Below are positions 43,823 through 51,792 of a stretch of 64,000 nucleotides of DNA, piece by piece. Origin of the DNA: Kibdelosporangium aridum (GTDB lineage Bacteria > Actinomycetota > Actinomycetes > Mycobacteriales > Pseudonocardiaceae); NCBI RefSeq assembly GCF_900176515.1, contig NZ_FWXV01000007.1, forward strand, positions 434,001 through 498,000, given 5' to 3'. The notes below the pieces were generated by a model. The model had not been told where the DNA came from. It searched no databases and was given only the letters and a program-made list of their open reading frames with translations. Both the position numbers and the translations under genes were made by a program. Each line of letters opens with the position of its first letter. Positions within the stretch are counted from its first letter, which is position 1.

Positions 43823-44851
43823 TCATCGTCCGGCCTGACGGAGCCAGCGCACAGTGGAGCGGACGATCTGTTCCTTCACGAAGGCCGCGCGCTTGCCCGT
43901 GAAGATCTTCTGCTTCGGCGCGTCATCGGCGTGCACGAGCTGGACGAGGCCGTCTGCCCGGCCGAGGCTCATGCACTGCAGGTAGTACCGGAACGACAAC
44001 GGCTTCGGCTCCCAGCCGCGCAGTTGCCGTGCGATGTTCTTGCCTGCTCGCTTTCCCATCGGAAGTGCGACGGCACAAGCCATCCGCAAGTCACCGGCGG
44101 CGTCGCCGACGGCATAGATGTTCGGATGTGACACTGACCGCAGGGTGTCGTCGACCGCGATCCGGCCACGGTTGTTCAGGGTGATGCCTGTGTCGGCCGC
44201 CAGCTGGATGTTCGGCGTCAGGGACGCTGCCCACACGACCACGTCACTGTCGATGTCGTCAGGATCGGCTTTCCGCCCTTCCACCAGGTCGATCCCCATG
44301 TCGGTGAACACGGAACGGACGTAGTCACGGGCTCGCGGCGACCACATCTGCCCGATCTCGCCCGCCGTCACCATGCGGACCTTCCAGTCCTGTCCCCGCG
44401 AGGCCAGTTCGGTGGCGATCTCGACGCCGGTCGCGCCGCCGCCGACCACAGTCAGCGTGCCCGGGCCGTCGTCGAGGCGCTTACGCAGGTAGCCGGCGTT
44501 CTCAGCGGTGAACACGCGGCCATCCGCCGGGACGCTCGCGGTATGGCTGCCCAACGCGTAGACGAGGAAGTCATAGCTGTACAGGCCGCCGTCGTCGGTA
44601 TGGATCTGTTGTTGGTCCGGATCTATTCGCGTAGCCCGGGCCGCGACGGACGTCACCGGCTTCTTCTGGATGAAGCTCGACAGCGGGTGGGCGATGCTGG
44701 GGCGCCCGGCCGCGAGTTCGTGCTCGCGGACCCGCTCGGTGAAGCTGGCACTGGGTGCGATCAACGTGACATCTGCCTGGTCAGCGGCGCGCAGTGCGGC
44801 CATCACACCCGAGTACCCGGCGCCGAGGACAACAACTTTGTGCTTGGTCAT
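43823..44851 (-). CDS. NDH-2-like FAD/NAD(P)-dependent oxidoreductase
   Basis: A 342-residue two-dinucleotide-binding flavoprotein. The FAD motif VVVLGAGYSGVMAALRA is at the N-terminus, the NAD(P) motif TLTVVGGGATGVEIATEL in the middle, and the second FAD motif NIYAVGDAAGD near the C-terminus. The type resembles NADH dehydrogenase 2 or ferredoxin/nitrite reductase-like proteins, probably membrane-associated and reducing quinones (inference). ATG 44851 is preceded by AGGAGG. A strong palindrome sits 27 bases upstream. Confidence 0.88.
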   Translation of the reverse strand: MTKHKVVVLGAGYSGVMAALRAADQADVTLIAPSASFTERVREHELAAGRPSIAHPLSSFIQKKPVTSVAARATRIDPDQQQIHTDDGGLYSYDFLVYALGSHTASVPADGRVFTAENAGYLRKRLDDGPGTLTVVGGGATGVEIATELASRGQDWKVRMVTAGEIGQMWSPRARDYVRSVFTDMGIDLVEGRKADPDDIDSDVVVWAASLTPNIQLAADTGITLNNRGRIAVDDTLRSVSHPNIYAVGDAAGDLRMACAVALPMGKRAGKNIARQLRGWEPKPLSFRYYLQCMSLGRADGLVQLVHADDAPKQKIFTGKRAAFVKEQIVRSTVRWLRQAGR

Positions 44852-44878
44852 GCCTCCTGGACGAATTTCCGCCGCGCC

Positions 44879-44901
44879 GTGTGACATCGGGGATGTCACA
44901 C
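44879..44901. promoter_or_regulatory. Strong palindrome upstream of the NDH-2-like gene
   Basis: Perfect 10-base arms GTGTGACATC (44879-44888) and GATGTCACAC (44892-44901) with spacer GGG. It lies in the divergent promoter between the oxidoreductase (start 44851) and the small membrane protein (start 45043). The TGTGAC/GTCACA halves superficially recall CRP/FNR sites but the spacing is different. Probably an operator; no adjacent regulator gene. Confidence 0.6.
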
Positions 44902-44959
44902 CCGAGAGGGTTGTCTCGTCTTGAGGGCATGAGCGACGAAGCACAGCTCGCAGCCCTTC

Positions 44960-45046
44960 GTGCTGCCGCTGACCGTCGACGCGGCCGTGTGTCCAGAGTG
45001 CGGGGCACCGGAGAAACTCGCCTTGCTCAGGAAGGGAACACCATGA
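44960..45046 (+). CDS. Possible 28-residue Cys-motif leader peptide
   Basis: A short open frame from GTG 44960 ends in a TGA overlapping the next gene's ATG (ATGA). It would encode LPLTVDAAVCPECGAPEKLA followed by LLRKGTP, containing a zinc-knuckle-like CPEC motif. No convincing ribosome-binding site is seen; it may be a gene remnant or simple chance. It could couple translation of the downstream membrane protein. Confidence 0.25.
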   Translation: MLPLTVDAAVCPECGAPEKLALLRKGTP

Positions 45047-45432
45047 CAATCGCAGTCAGGGCAGCAGTGGTGATCACCGCGGCAAGCCTCGCCGTGCTCG
45101 GCATCTGGATGTGGGCGTGGCCGGACAGCTTCGCCGACTACGTGGCCTTCCCTGTCCACGTGCATTTCCTGCACGACATGGGCGTGTTCCACATTGGACT
45201 CGCGATCGCCCTGTTCCTGTCCTTGGCCCAACGGGACTCGATCTTCGTCCTGCTCACCGGGTTCACCGCGATCTGCCTGATGCACGCGGGCAACCACCTG
45301 ATGGACCACGACCTCGGCGGCACGGCCAACGCGCCGTACATCATCGCGGTGCAAGGCCTGATCAGCGGTGTGGGTGCGTGGTGGCGCCTGCGAGAACTGC
45401 GAAAGGTTCCGCTAGCCCAAGCGCGCCGCTGA
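45043..45432 (+). CDS. Four-helix integral membrane protein of unknown function
   Basis: A 129-residue protein with about four hydrophobic segments and conserved His in the loops (FPVHVHFLHDMGVFHIGLAI and LMHAGNHLMDHDLGG). ATG 45043 follows AGGAAGG. The His pattern suggests metal or haem contact but the family is not recognised. It is divergent from the NDH-2-like gene and ends in a 21-base convergent overlap with the next minus-strand gene. Confidence 0.7.
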   Translation: MTIAVRAAVVITAASLAVLGIWMWAWPDSFADYVAFPVHVHFLHDMGVFHIGLAIALFLSLAQRDSIFVLLTGFTAICLMHAGNHLMDHDLGGTANAPYIIAVQGLISGVGAWWRLRELRKVPLAQARR

Positions 45433-45819
45433 CACCCTGATCCACCACAGCCCGAGAATCGGCAGGACGACCGGTACGAAGCCGTAGCCACGCCCGTAGA
45501 ACGACCACACGGTCGCGTCCGGGAACAGCTGTGGCGCGAACAGACTGACCGTTCCCACCACGACAACACCGATCAGCTCGACCACGCACGAGATCGTGGC
45601 GATCCGCCGGGACGTCTCGGTTCCTTTGATCAGGCACACCAAGGCGACGATGTAGATCACGGCCGCCACGGCGGACAGCACGTACGCCAACGGCGCCCGC
45701 TCGAACCGAGACGCGATCTGGACCGCGGACCGGGCCGTCGCGGCGATCACGAAGATCGCGTACACCGCGATCAACAGCCGCCCAGGCCCGGACCGCGTGG
45801 CTTCACGAAGATCAGCCAT
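45412..45819 (-). CDS. Integral membrane protein of unknown function
   Basis: A 135-residue protein with four predicted hydrophobic segments (about 14-35, 45-65, 74-98 and 112-130). It overlaps by 8 bases the upstream membrane-protein gene on the same strand, so the two are probably a co-translated pair. Family unrecognised. Confidence 0.72.
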   Translation of the reverse strand: MADLREATRSGPGRLLIAVYAIFVIAATARSAVQIASRFERAPLAYVLSAVAAVIYIVALVCLIKGTETSRRIATISCVVELIGVVVVGTVSLFAPQLFPDATVWSFYGRGYGFVPVVLPILGLWWIRVSAARLG

Positions 45820-46192
45820 GGCCGTCCCAGATCTGTCGCAACCGGACGATCAGCACCGGAATGGTCAGGCACCCGATCACCAGAACGCCTGAGCCCCAAC
45901 GACTGCGCTCGGCCGCCGCCCAGACCGCGGCGAGCGGCAGGATCAGCACCGGCCCGGCGAGGTAGCCGATGAACGTCCACTTGTCCACGGCGCGATCGGT
46001 CGTGAACACGTTGACCAGGCCGATGACCAGCTGGACGAGCAGCGCGAGTTCCAGCACCAGCACCGCGCCCGCCAAGGCGAGACCGTACGGGCGGTTCAAC
46101 GCGAACCGCTTGTTGAGCACTATCAGCACCAGCCCCCACACCGCCAGACCAATGGCGGCGAAGGTCAGTACCGTGGCGAGCACGTCGACCAT
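45812..46192 (-). CDS. Integral membrane protein of unknown function
   Basis: A 126-residue, four-helix membrane protein (MVDVLATVLTFAAIGLAVWG at the start; a KWTFIGYLAGPVLILP segment later). ATG 46192 places the first helix at the N-terminus; upstream in-frame sequence lacks gene character. It is the first gene of a two-gene membrane-protein unit with 45412-45819, divergent from the P450 gene. Confidence 0.72.
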   Translation of the reverse strand: MVDVLATVLTFAAIGLAVWGLVLIVLNKRFALNRPYGLALAGAVLVLELALLVQLVIGLVNVFTTDRAVDKWTFIGYLAGPVLILPLAAVWAAAERSRWGSGVLVIGCLTIPVLIVRLRQIWDGHG

Positions 46193-46356
46193 CCAGCCAA
46201 TCCCTCTCCTCGACCCGTGGACCGGGCACAGTGTATTACTACGGCTTGTAGTACTTCCATTCGCCCAGCACTTGCCGGGTCCGAATACCTCGAAGTGGTT
46301 GACCGAAGGCCACTGACGACTACTCGCCATTCCCGTCGAGCCGGAAACGCGGGACG

Positions 46357-47565
46357 ATGGAGGTCATGACAGAGCCGTTGGTGCTCGACGAGAACTTTCT
46401 GCAGAACCCGTACGCGATCGAAGCCGAGTTGCGGGCGTCCGCGCCGGTCAGGCAGGTGATAACGCCGGGCCGCCTGCGGGCGTGGCTGGTGACCAGGCAC
46501 GAAGACGTCAAGGCCGTGCTGACCGATCCGCGTGTGCGCAAGGACTCCCGTCGCGCCACCGAGCTGTTCAAGCGGTTCCTCCGGCCTCAGTCACCAGTTC
46601 TGCACCCCACGTACCGCGCTTTGGAAAACCACATGCTCCACGCCGATCCGCCGGACCACACCCGGTTGCGCAAGTTGGTCGGCAAGGCCTTCACCACACG
46701 CACTGTCGCGCGGTTGCAGCCCCGGATCGAGCAGATCGCCGACGAACTGCTCGACCAGATGACCGGCGAAGTCGACCTGCTCGAGGCCTACGCGCTGCCG
46801 TTGCCGATGACAGTGATCTGTGAGCTGCTCGGCGTCCCCGTCGCGGACAGGGACGCGTTCCGGGACTGGACGCACGTGATCGTGGCATCCGATCCGCGGC
46901 GCGATCTGGTCGGCGCTTCCCAGGCAATGAGCGACTACCTCGCCGATCTGATCGAACGGAAACGCGAAGCGCCGACCGAGGATCTGCTGTCCGATTTGAT
47001 CGCGGTGTCCGACGACGGCACGCGGCTGACCAAGCAGGAGCTGCTCTCGATGGCCATCCTGCTGCTGATCGCCGGACATGACACGACCGTGAACCTGATC
47101 GCCAACGGCACACTGGCGCTGCTGCGCGCGCCCGAGCAGCTCAAGGCGCTGAAGGCGGATCCGTCGCTGCTGCCGGACGCCGTCGAGGAGCTGCTGCGCT
47201 ACGAAGGCCCACTGCACACCGGCACGATGCGGTTCACCGTCGAGGACGTCGAGATCGGTGGCGTGGTGATCCCGGCGAACGAGTTCGTGCTGGTCTCCCT
47301 GCTGGCGGCCAACCGCGACGAGCGGCGGTTCGAGGAGCCGGACGCACTCGACATCTCACGGTCCGCTGGCGGGCACGTCGCGTTCGGCCACGGCATCCAT
47401 CACTGCCTGGGTGCCCCGCTCGCCCGGCTTGAGGGACGGATCGCGATCGGCAAGCTGCTCGACCGGTTCCCCGACTTGCGCCTCGCCACCGATCCCGACA
47501 CGCTCACCTGGCGGACCAGCACCTTGATGCGCGGTCTTGAGGCCTTGCCCGTGCATACGAAGTGA
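46357..47565 (+). CDS. Cytochrome P450 (CYP107-like)
   Basis: A 402-residue P450. I-helix ILLLIAGHDTTVNLIANG, K-helix ExxR in VEELLRYEGP and haem loop VAFGHGIHHCLGAPLARLE with ligand Cys350 are present. The start may be ATG 46357 or ATG 46366 (GGAGG lies between them). The AGHDT and HHCLGAPLAR motifs fit bacterial class I enzymes of CYP105/CYP107 type, often hydroxylating macrolides or fatty acids. No ferredoxin gene accompanies it. Confidence 0.93.
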   Translation: MEVMTEPLVLDENFLQNPYAIEAELRASAPVRQVITPGRLRAWLVTRHEDVKAVLTDPRVRKDSRRATELFKRFLRPQSPVLHPTYRALENHMLHADPPDHTRLRKLVGKAFTTRTVARLQPRIEQIADELLDQMTGEVDLLEAYALPLPMTVICELLGVPVADRDAFRDWTHVIVASDPRRDLVGASQAMSDYLADLIERKREAPTEDLLSDLIAVSDDGTRLTKQELLSMAILLLIAGHDTTVNLIANGTLALLRAPEQLKALKADPSLLPDAVEELLRYEGPLHTGTMRFTVEDVEIGGVVIPANEFVLVSLLAANRDERRFEEPDALDISRSAGGHVAFGHGIHHCLGAPLARLEGRIAIGKLLDRFPDLRLATDPDTLTWRTSTLMRGLEALPVHTK

Positions 47566-47640
47566 CCACAGCCACGTCCCCTGGCTGTCACAGCGGGTAC
47601 GGCTGTGCCGTCCAGGCTGTGAGAAGAGAAAGGGGACGTC

Positions 47641-48954
47641 ATGCGCAAGATCCTCGTGGTCGGCGGTGGCTACGCCGGCTTCTACACCGCATGGAAACTC
47701 GAGAAGAAGCTGCGGAAGGGCGAGGCCGAGCTGACCCTCGTCGATCCCCGCCCCTACATGACCTACCAGCCGTTCCTGCCTGAGGTCGCGGCCGGTTCGA
47801 TCGAGGCGCGTCACGCGGCCATATCGCTACGCAGACACCTGCGCCGCACCAAGCTCGTCGCGGGGATGGTGACCGAGATCGACCACGCGCGTCGCACGGT
47901 CACCGTCCGCCCGATGGACGGGCCGATGTTCGACATCGGCTACGACATCATCGTGGTCACCGCCGGAGCGGTCACCCGGAAGTTCCCGGTGCCGGGCATC
48001 GCCGAACACGCGATCGGGCTCAAGCACATCGAGGAGGCCGTGGCCATCCGCGACCGCCTGCTGACCTCGTTCGACCGCGCCGCGGTGCTCCAACCGGGCC
48101 CGGCGCGGCAACGGCTGCTCACGGTCACGTTCGTCGGCGGCGGCTTCACCGGCGTCGAAGGGTTCGCTGAGGTGTTCTCGCTGGCCAAGGCGCTGGTGAA
48201 GCGCTACCCCGAGCTGGACGAGAGCGAGCTTCGGTTCCACCTCGTCGAGGCTGCCGGGCGGATCCTGCCCGAGGTCACCGACCGCCCTGGCCGGTGGGTG
48301 GTGCGGTCGTTGGAGCAGGGCGGTGCCAAGGTGCACCTCAACACCACGGTCCAGTCTGCTGTGGACGGTCATATCGTGCTGTCGAACGGCGATGAATACG
48401 ACTCGGGTCTGATCGTGTGGACCGCGGGCAACGCGGCGAACCCGGTGGTGCACAAGCACACCGACCTGCCGACCGACGCGGTCGGGCGGATCGTAGTCAC
48501 CGCCGACCTGCGCGTGCCCGGTGTCGAGGACGCGTGGGCCGCGGGCGACAACGCCGCCGTGCCAGACCTCGCGTCGGATGTGCCTGGGGCCCTTACTGTG
48601 CCCAACGCGCAGCACGCGTACCGCCAAGGCAAGCTGTTGGCCAAGAACGTCGCGGCCACGCTGCGGGGCGGTAAGGCCAAGGCCTACGAGCACCACAGCC
48701 TTGGCGCGGTGGCCACGCTGGGGATCGGCCGGGGCATCTTCCAGTGGCGGTGGATCGTGATCAAGGGGTTCCTGGCCTGGCTGATGCACCGCGGCTACCA
48801 CGTCCTCGCCGTGCCCAGCTGGGAACGCAAGGTGCGTGTGCTGGCCGTCTGGCTCACGGCCGTGTTCTACGGCAGGGACATCGTGTCGCTGGCATCGGTG
48901 GAACACCCCCGGGACGCGTTCGTCGCCGGGAGTGATCCAGAGTTCCGTGCCTAG
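47641..48954 (+). CDS. ndh: Type II NADH dehydrogenase (NDH-2)
   Basis: A 437-residue membrane-peripheral flavoprotein moving electrons from NADH to quinone without proton pumping. FAD motif KILVVGGGYAGFYTAW starts the protein; the NAD motif VTFVGGGFTGVEG and the late FAD-binding WAAGDNAAVPD follow. The C-terminus has an amphipathic, hydrophobic patch (FLAWLMHRGYHVLAVPSWER) typical for membrane docking. AGAAAGGGGACGTC precedes ATG 47641. It overlaps the convergent DJ-1-like gene by 4 bases. Confidence 0.9.
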   Translation: MRKILVVGGGYAGFYTAWKLEKKLRKGEAELTLVDPRPYMTYQPFLPEVAAGSIEARHAAISLRRHLRRTKLVAGMVTEIDHARRTVTVRPMDGPMFDIGYDIIVVTAGAVTRKFPVPGIAEHAIGLKHIEEAVAIRDRLLTSFDRAAVLQPGPARQRLLTVTFVGGGFTGVEGFAEVFSLAKALVKRYPELDESELRFHLVEAAGRILPEVTDRPGRWVVRSLEQGGAKVHLNTTVQSAVDGHIVLSNGDEYDSGLIVWTAGNAANPVVHKHTDLPTDAVGRIVVTADLRVPGVEDAWAAGDNAAVPDLASDVPGALTVPNAQHAYRQGKLLAKNVAATLRGGKAKAYEHHSLGAVATLGIGRGIFQWRWIVIKGFLAWLMHRGYHVLAVPSWERKVRVLAVWLTAVFYGRDIVSLASVEHPRDAFVAGSDPEFRA

Positions 48955-49634
48955 GTGTTGCGCCAGACCGTGCCGCGGCGCTCGTACTCCATGACGGTCT
49001 CGATCCGGTTGGCCAGCTGCACGCCGAGGTACCGCTCGACCAGCCAGATCGCGGCGTCCAGACCGGACGTGATGCCGCCACAGGTGACCAGGTTGCCGTC
49101 GTCGACCACGCGCGCGTTGATCACCGTCGCGCCCTGCGCGGCGAGATCCGCCTTGGCGCCCGCGTGCGTGGTGGCGGGCCTGCCTCGCGTGAAACCGGCC
49201 GCTGACAAGGCCATCACGCCGGTACAGACCCCGACCATGACCGCCTTCACGTCAGCAAGGCGGCGCATGAACGCCTTGTCCGCGAGCAACCGCGCAAGGC
49301 CCGATGCCGGCTGATTGGCAAAACCGCCACCCGGCACCACCAGGACGTCAGCGTCCTGCGGCGACCATCCGCGCGGCACATCGATCCGCATGCCCTTCGA
49401 CGCGGTGATCGTGGTCGGCCTGCCGGTCGACACCAGGCTCGTCCGGATACGGTCGCTCATGTGGCCCGCCATGGACAACACATCGAACGGCGCGACGAAG
49501 TCCAGCTCCTCCGCGCCTTCGTACACCAGCACCTGAACACGTAACGGCGACTGTGACGCCGAGGCGATGGGTGCGCCCGTTGCCATCACCCCGGCGGACA
49601 GCGCTGACGCGCGTAGGAAAGTACGGCGTTCCAA
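48951..49634 (-). CDS. Tat-exported DJ-1/PfpI family protein
   Basis: A 227-residue DJ-1/PfpI protein with an N-terminal twin-arginine-type signal (MERRTFLRASALSAGVMATG). The class I glutamine-amidotransferase-like fold carries the nucleophile-elbow Cys137 in MVGVCTGVMALSAAG and a nearby Glu in YEGAEELDFVAPFD. Members include isonitrile hydratases and stress-response hydrolases/chaperones. It ends the copper operon, starting 3 bases after the CopA stop; a role in copper or oxidative stress is inferred from position. Confidence 0.87.
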   Translation of the reverse strand: MERRTFLRASALSAGVMATGAPIASASQSPLRVQVLVYEGAEELDFVAPFDVLSMAGHMSDRIRTSLVSTGRPTTITASKGMRIDVPRGWSPQDADVLVVPGGGFANQPASGLARLLADKAFMRRLADVKAVMVGVCTGVMALSAAGFTRGRPATTHAGAKADLAAQGATVINARVVDDGNLVTCGGITSGLDAAIWLVERYLGVQLANRIETVMEYERRGTVWRNT

Positions 49635-49637
49635 GAG

Positions 49638-51782
49638 TTACCTCCCAGTGACAGTCCTCTGCTCACTAGTCGGCTGGGACCCACCGGTCAGTTCCGGGGG
49701 AATTTCCGGGGTGAATTTGCGCAGTCTGAGGCTGTTGGAGACGACGAACACCGAGGACAGCGCCATCGCCGCTCCCGCGACCAACGGGTTCAGCAAACCC
49801 AATGCGGCGACGGGCAACGCGGCCACGTTGTAGCCGAAGGCCCAGGCGAGATTCCCGCGGATTGTGCGCAGTGTCCTGCAGGACAGGCTGATGGCGTCCA
49901 CGACGGCCGTGAGGTCGTCACGAACGAGGATCGCGTCCGCCGCCGCGAGTGCCACGTCCGTGCCTGTTCCGATCGCCATGCCCAGGTCCGCCGTGGCCAG
50001 CGCGGGTGCGTCGTTGATGCCGTCACCGACGAACGCCACGCCGCGTCCCTGGCTCTGCAGACGACGCACGAGTTCAGCCTTCTCCTCCGGTCGCATACCG
50101 GCGTGGACCTCGTCTATCCCGACTTCGTGAGCGATCGCTCGGGCGGTGGACTCGTTGTCACCGGTGACCAGGACGGGGTTCAGGCCACGAGATCGCAGCA
50201 GCCGGACGGCGTGCGCGGCACTCGGTTTGGGCTGGTCCCGCAGGGTGATCAGGCCCTTCGCGGCGCCGTCCCAGCCAACCAGGACGACCGTGTCGGTCGA
50301 ATCCTGTCGCAGTTCGGCGGGCACATCCCAGCCGCGTTCGGTGAACGCCGCGATTCGCCCTGCCAGAACGGTCTTTCCTCGCACAACCCCGATCGCTCCG
50401 AGCCCTGGCAGGGCCCGGAAGTCCGTGACTTCGGGAAAGTCCTGTGCGGCTGCGACGATCGCCCGGCCGACAGCGTGTTCGGACGCTGATTCCAGAGCCG
50501 CCGCGGTCGTCAGGACATCACCGACGACACTGGACACCTCCATCCGCCCGGTCGTGACCGTGCCTGTCTTGTCCAGCAACACTGTGTCGACGTTGCGCAC
50601 AGCCTCCAACGCATGCGGACCGCGCAGCAGAAGCCCCAGCTGGGCGCCCCTGCCTGTGGCGACAAGCAATGCCGTGGGTGTTGCCAGACCAAGTGCGCAA
50701 GGACACGCGATGATCAGCACTGACAGCGCGGCCGTCAGCGCTTCCACAGTGGACCCGCCGCTGATCACCCAGATCGCCGCGGTCAGCACGGAAAGCCCGA
50801 GAACCACCGGCACGAACACCGAGGCGACCCGATCGGCCAGCCGCCGGACCTTGGCCTTGCCCGACTGTGCCTCCTCGACAAGCCGGGTCATCTGGGCGAG
50901 CTGGGTGTCCGAGCCGATCCGGGCCGCCCGGACGACCAAGCGGCCGGTCAACGAGATGGTCCCGCCGATCACGGCCATTCCTTGCTCGGTGGCAACGGGA
51001 ACCGATTCGCCGGAGATCATGCTCGTGTCCACATCGGAGTGGCCGGACTCGACCACTCCGTCGGTCGCGATCTTCTCGCCTGGCTTGACGACGAAGCGGT
51101 CATCGACACACAGACTGCCGATCGGGACCAGCTTTTCGGCACCGCCTTGGATGACCGTGACGTCTTTGGCGCCCAGCAAGGACAACGCACGCATCGCGGC
51201 ACCGGCGGTCCGCTTGGCTCGTGCTTCGAAATAACGGCCTGCCAACAGGAATGTCGTCACACCCGCGGCGACTTCAAGGTAACTACCGCCGTCGGGGCTC
51301 GCGAAGACCGTGAACACTGACCAGCCGAACGACACCAGCACGCCCAGGGACACCAGGGTGTCCATCGTTGTGCCGCCGTGCAGCGCGTTCTTCAGTGCGG
51401 CCCGATGAAACGGCAACGCCGACCAGAACACGACCGGCACCGCGAGCGCGAGACAGATCCACTGCCAGCCAGGGAAGCGCAATTGCGGCAGGAACGTCAT
51501 CGCCAAGGACAAGTCGCCCAGCGGAACCATCAGGACCACGGCCACGATCAGCCTACGCCACAACGCCTTCACTGGGTCAGTACGGACCGCGGAGGCCGTG
51601 TACCCGGCGTTCGTGATGACCTTGACGAGCGTTTCCACATCCACAGTGGACGTCCGGACGCTGGCACGTTCGGTCGCGTAGTTGACCGTCGCCTGCACGC
51701 CGTCGACCTTGTTCAGCTTGCGTTCGACACGGGTCGCGCACGCGGCACAGGTCATGCCGCCGATTTCCAGCTCGATGGTCAC
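49638..51782 (-). CDS. copA: Copper-transporting P1B-type ATPase (CopA-like)
   Basis: A 714-residue heavy-metal ATPase that pumps Cu(I) out of the cytoplasm. One N-terminal HMA domain has GMTCAAC at 9-15. The membrane CPC motif ACPCALGLATP, phosphorylation site LLDKTGTVTTGRM and hinge GDGINDAPALATADLGMAIG are intact, and the actuator loop carries SGES. Metal type (copper) is family knowledge from CPC and GMTCAAC. It lies between a CopD/CtaG-like gene (10 bases upstream) and a DJ-1-like gene in one operon. Confidence 0.94.
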   Translation of the reverse strand: MTIELEIGGMTCAACATRVERKLNKVDGVQATVNYATERASVRTSTVDVETLVKVITNAGYTASAVRTDPVKALWRRLIVAVVLMVPLGDLSLAMTFLPQLRFPGWQWICLALAVPVVFWSALPFHRAALKNALHGGTTMDTLVSLGVLVSFGWSVFTVFASPDGGSYLEVAAGVTTFLLAGRYFEARAKRTAGAAMRALSLLGAKDVTVIQGGAEKLVPIGSLCVDDRFVVKPGEKIATDGVVESGHSDVDTSMISGESVPVATEQGMAVIGGTISLTGRLVVRAARIGSDTQLAQMTRLVEEAQSGKAKVRRLADRVASVFVPVVLGLSVLTAAIWVISGGSTVEALTAALSVLIIACPCALGLATPTALLVATGRGAQLGLLLRGPHALEAVRNVDTVLLDKTGTVTTGRMEVSSVVGDVLTTAAALESASEHAVGRAIVAAAQDFPEVTDFRALPGLGAIGVVRGKTVLAGRIAAFTERGWDVPAELRQDSTDTVVLVGWDGAAKGLITLRDQPKPSAAHAVRLLRSRGLNPVLVTGDNESTARAIAHEVGIDEVHAGMRPEEKAELVRRLQSQGRGVAFVGDGINDAPALATADLGMAIGTGTDVALAAADAILVRDDLTAVVDAISLSCRTLRTIRGNLAWAFGYNVAALPVAALGLLNPLVAGAAMALSSVFVVSNSLRLRKFTPEIPPELTGGSQPTSEQRTVTGR

Positions 51783-51792
51783 GATTCTCCTG

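Noticed and set aside
44893..45042. Alternative longer start for the small membrane protein at ATG 44929
   Set aside because: It would add a basic tail of 38 residues with no signal character; ATG 45043 has AGGAAGG at the right distance.
40496..48954. Secondary-metabolite cluster suggested by an AfsR regulator and a P450
   Set aside because: No synthase, carrier protein, ligase, exporter or resistance gene lies between them.
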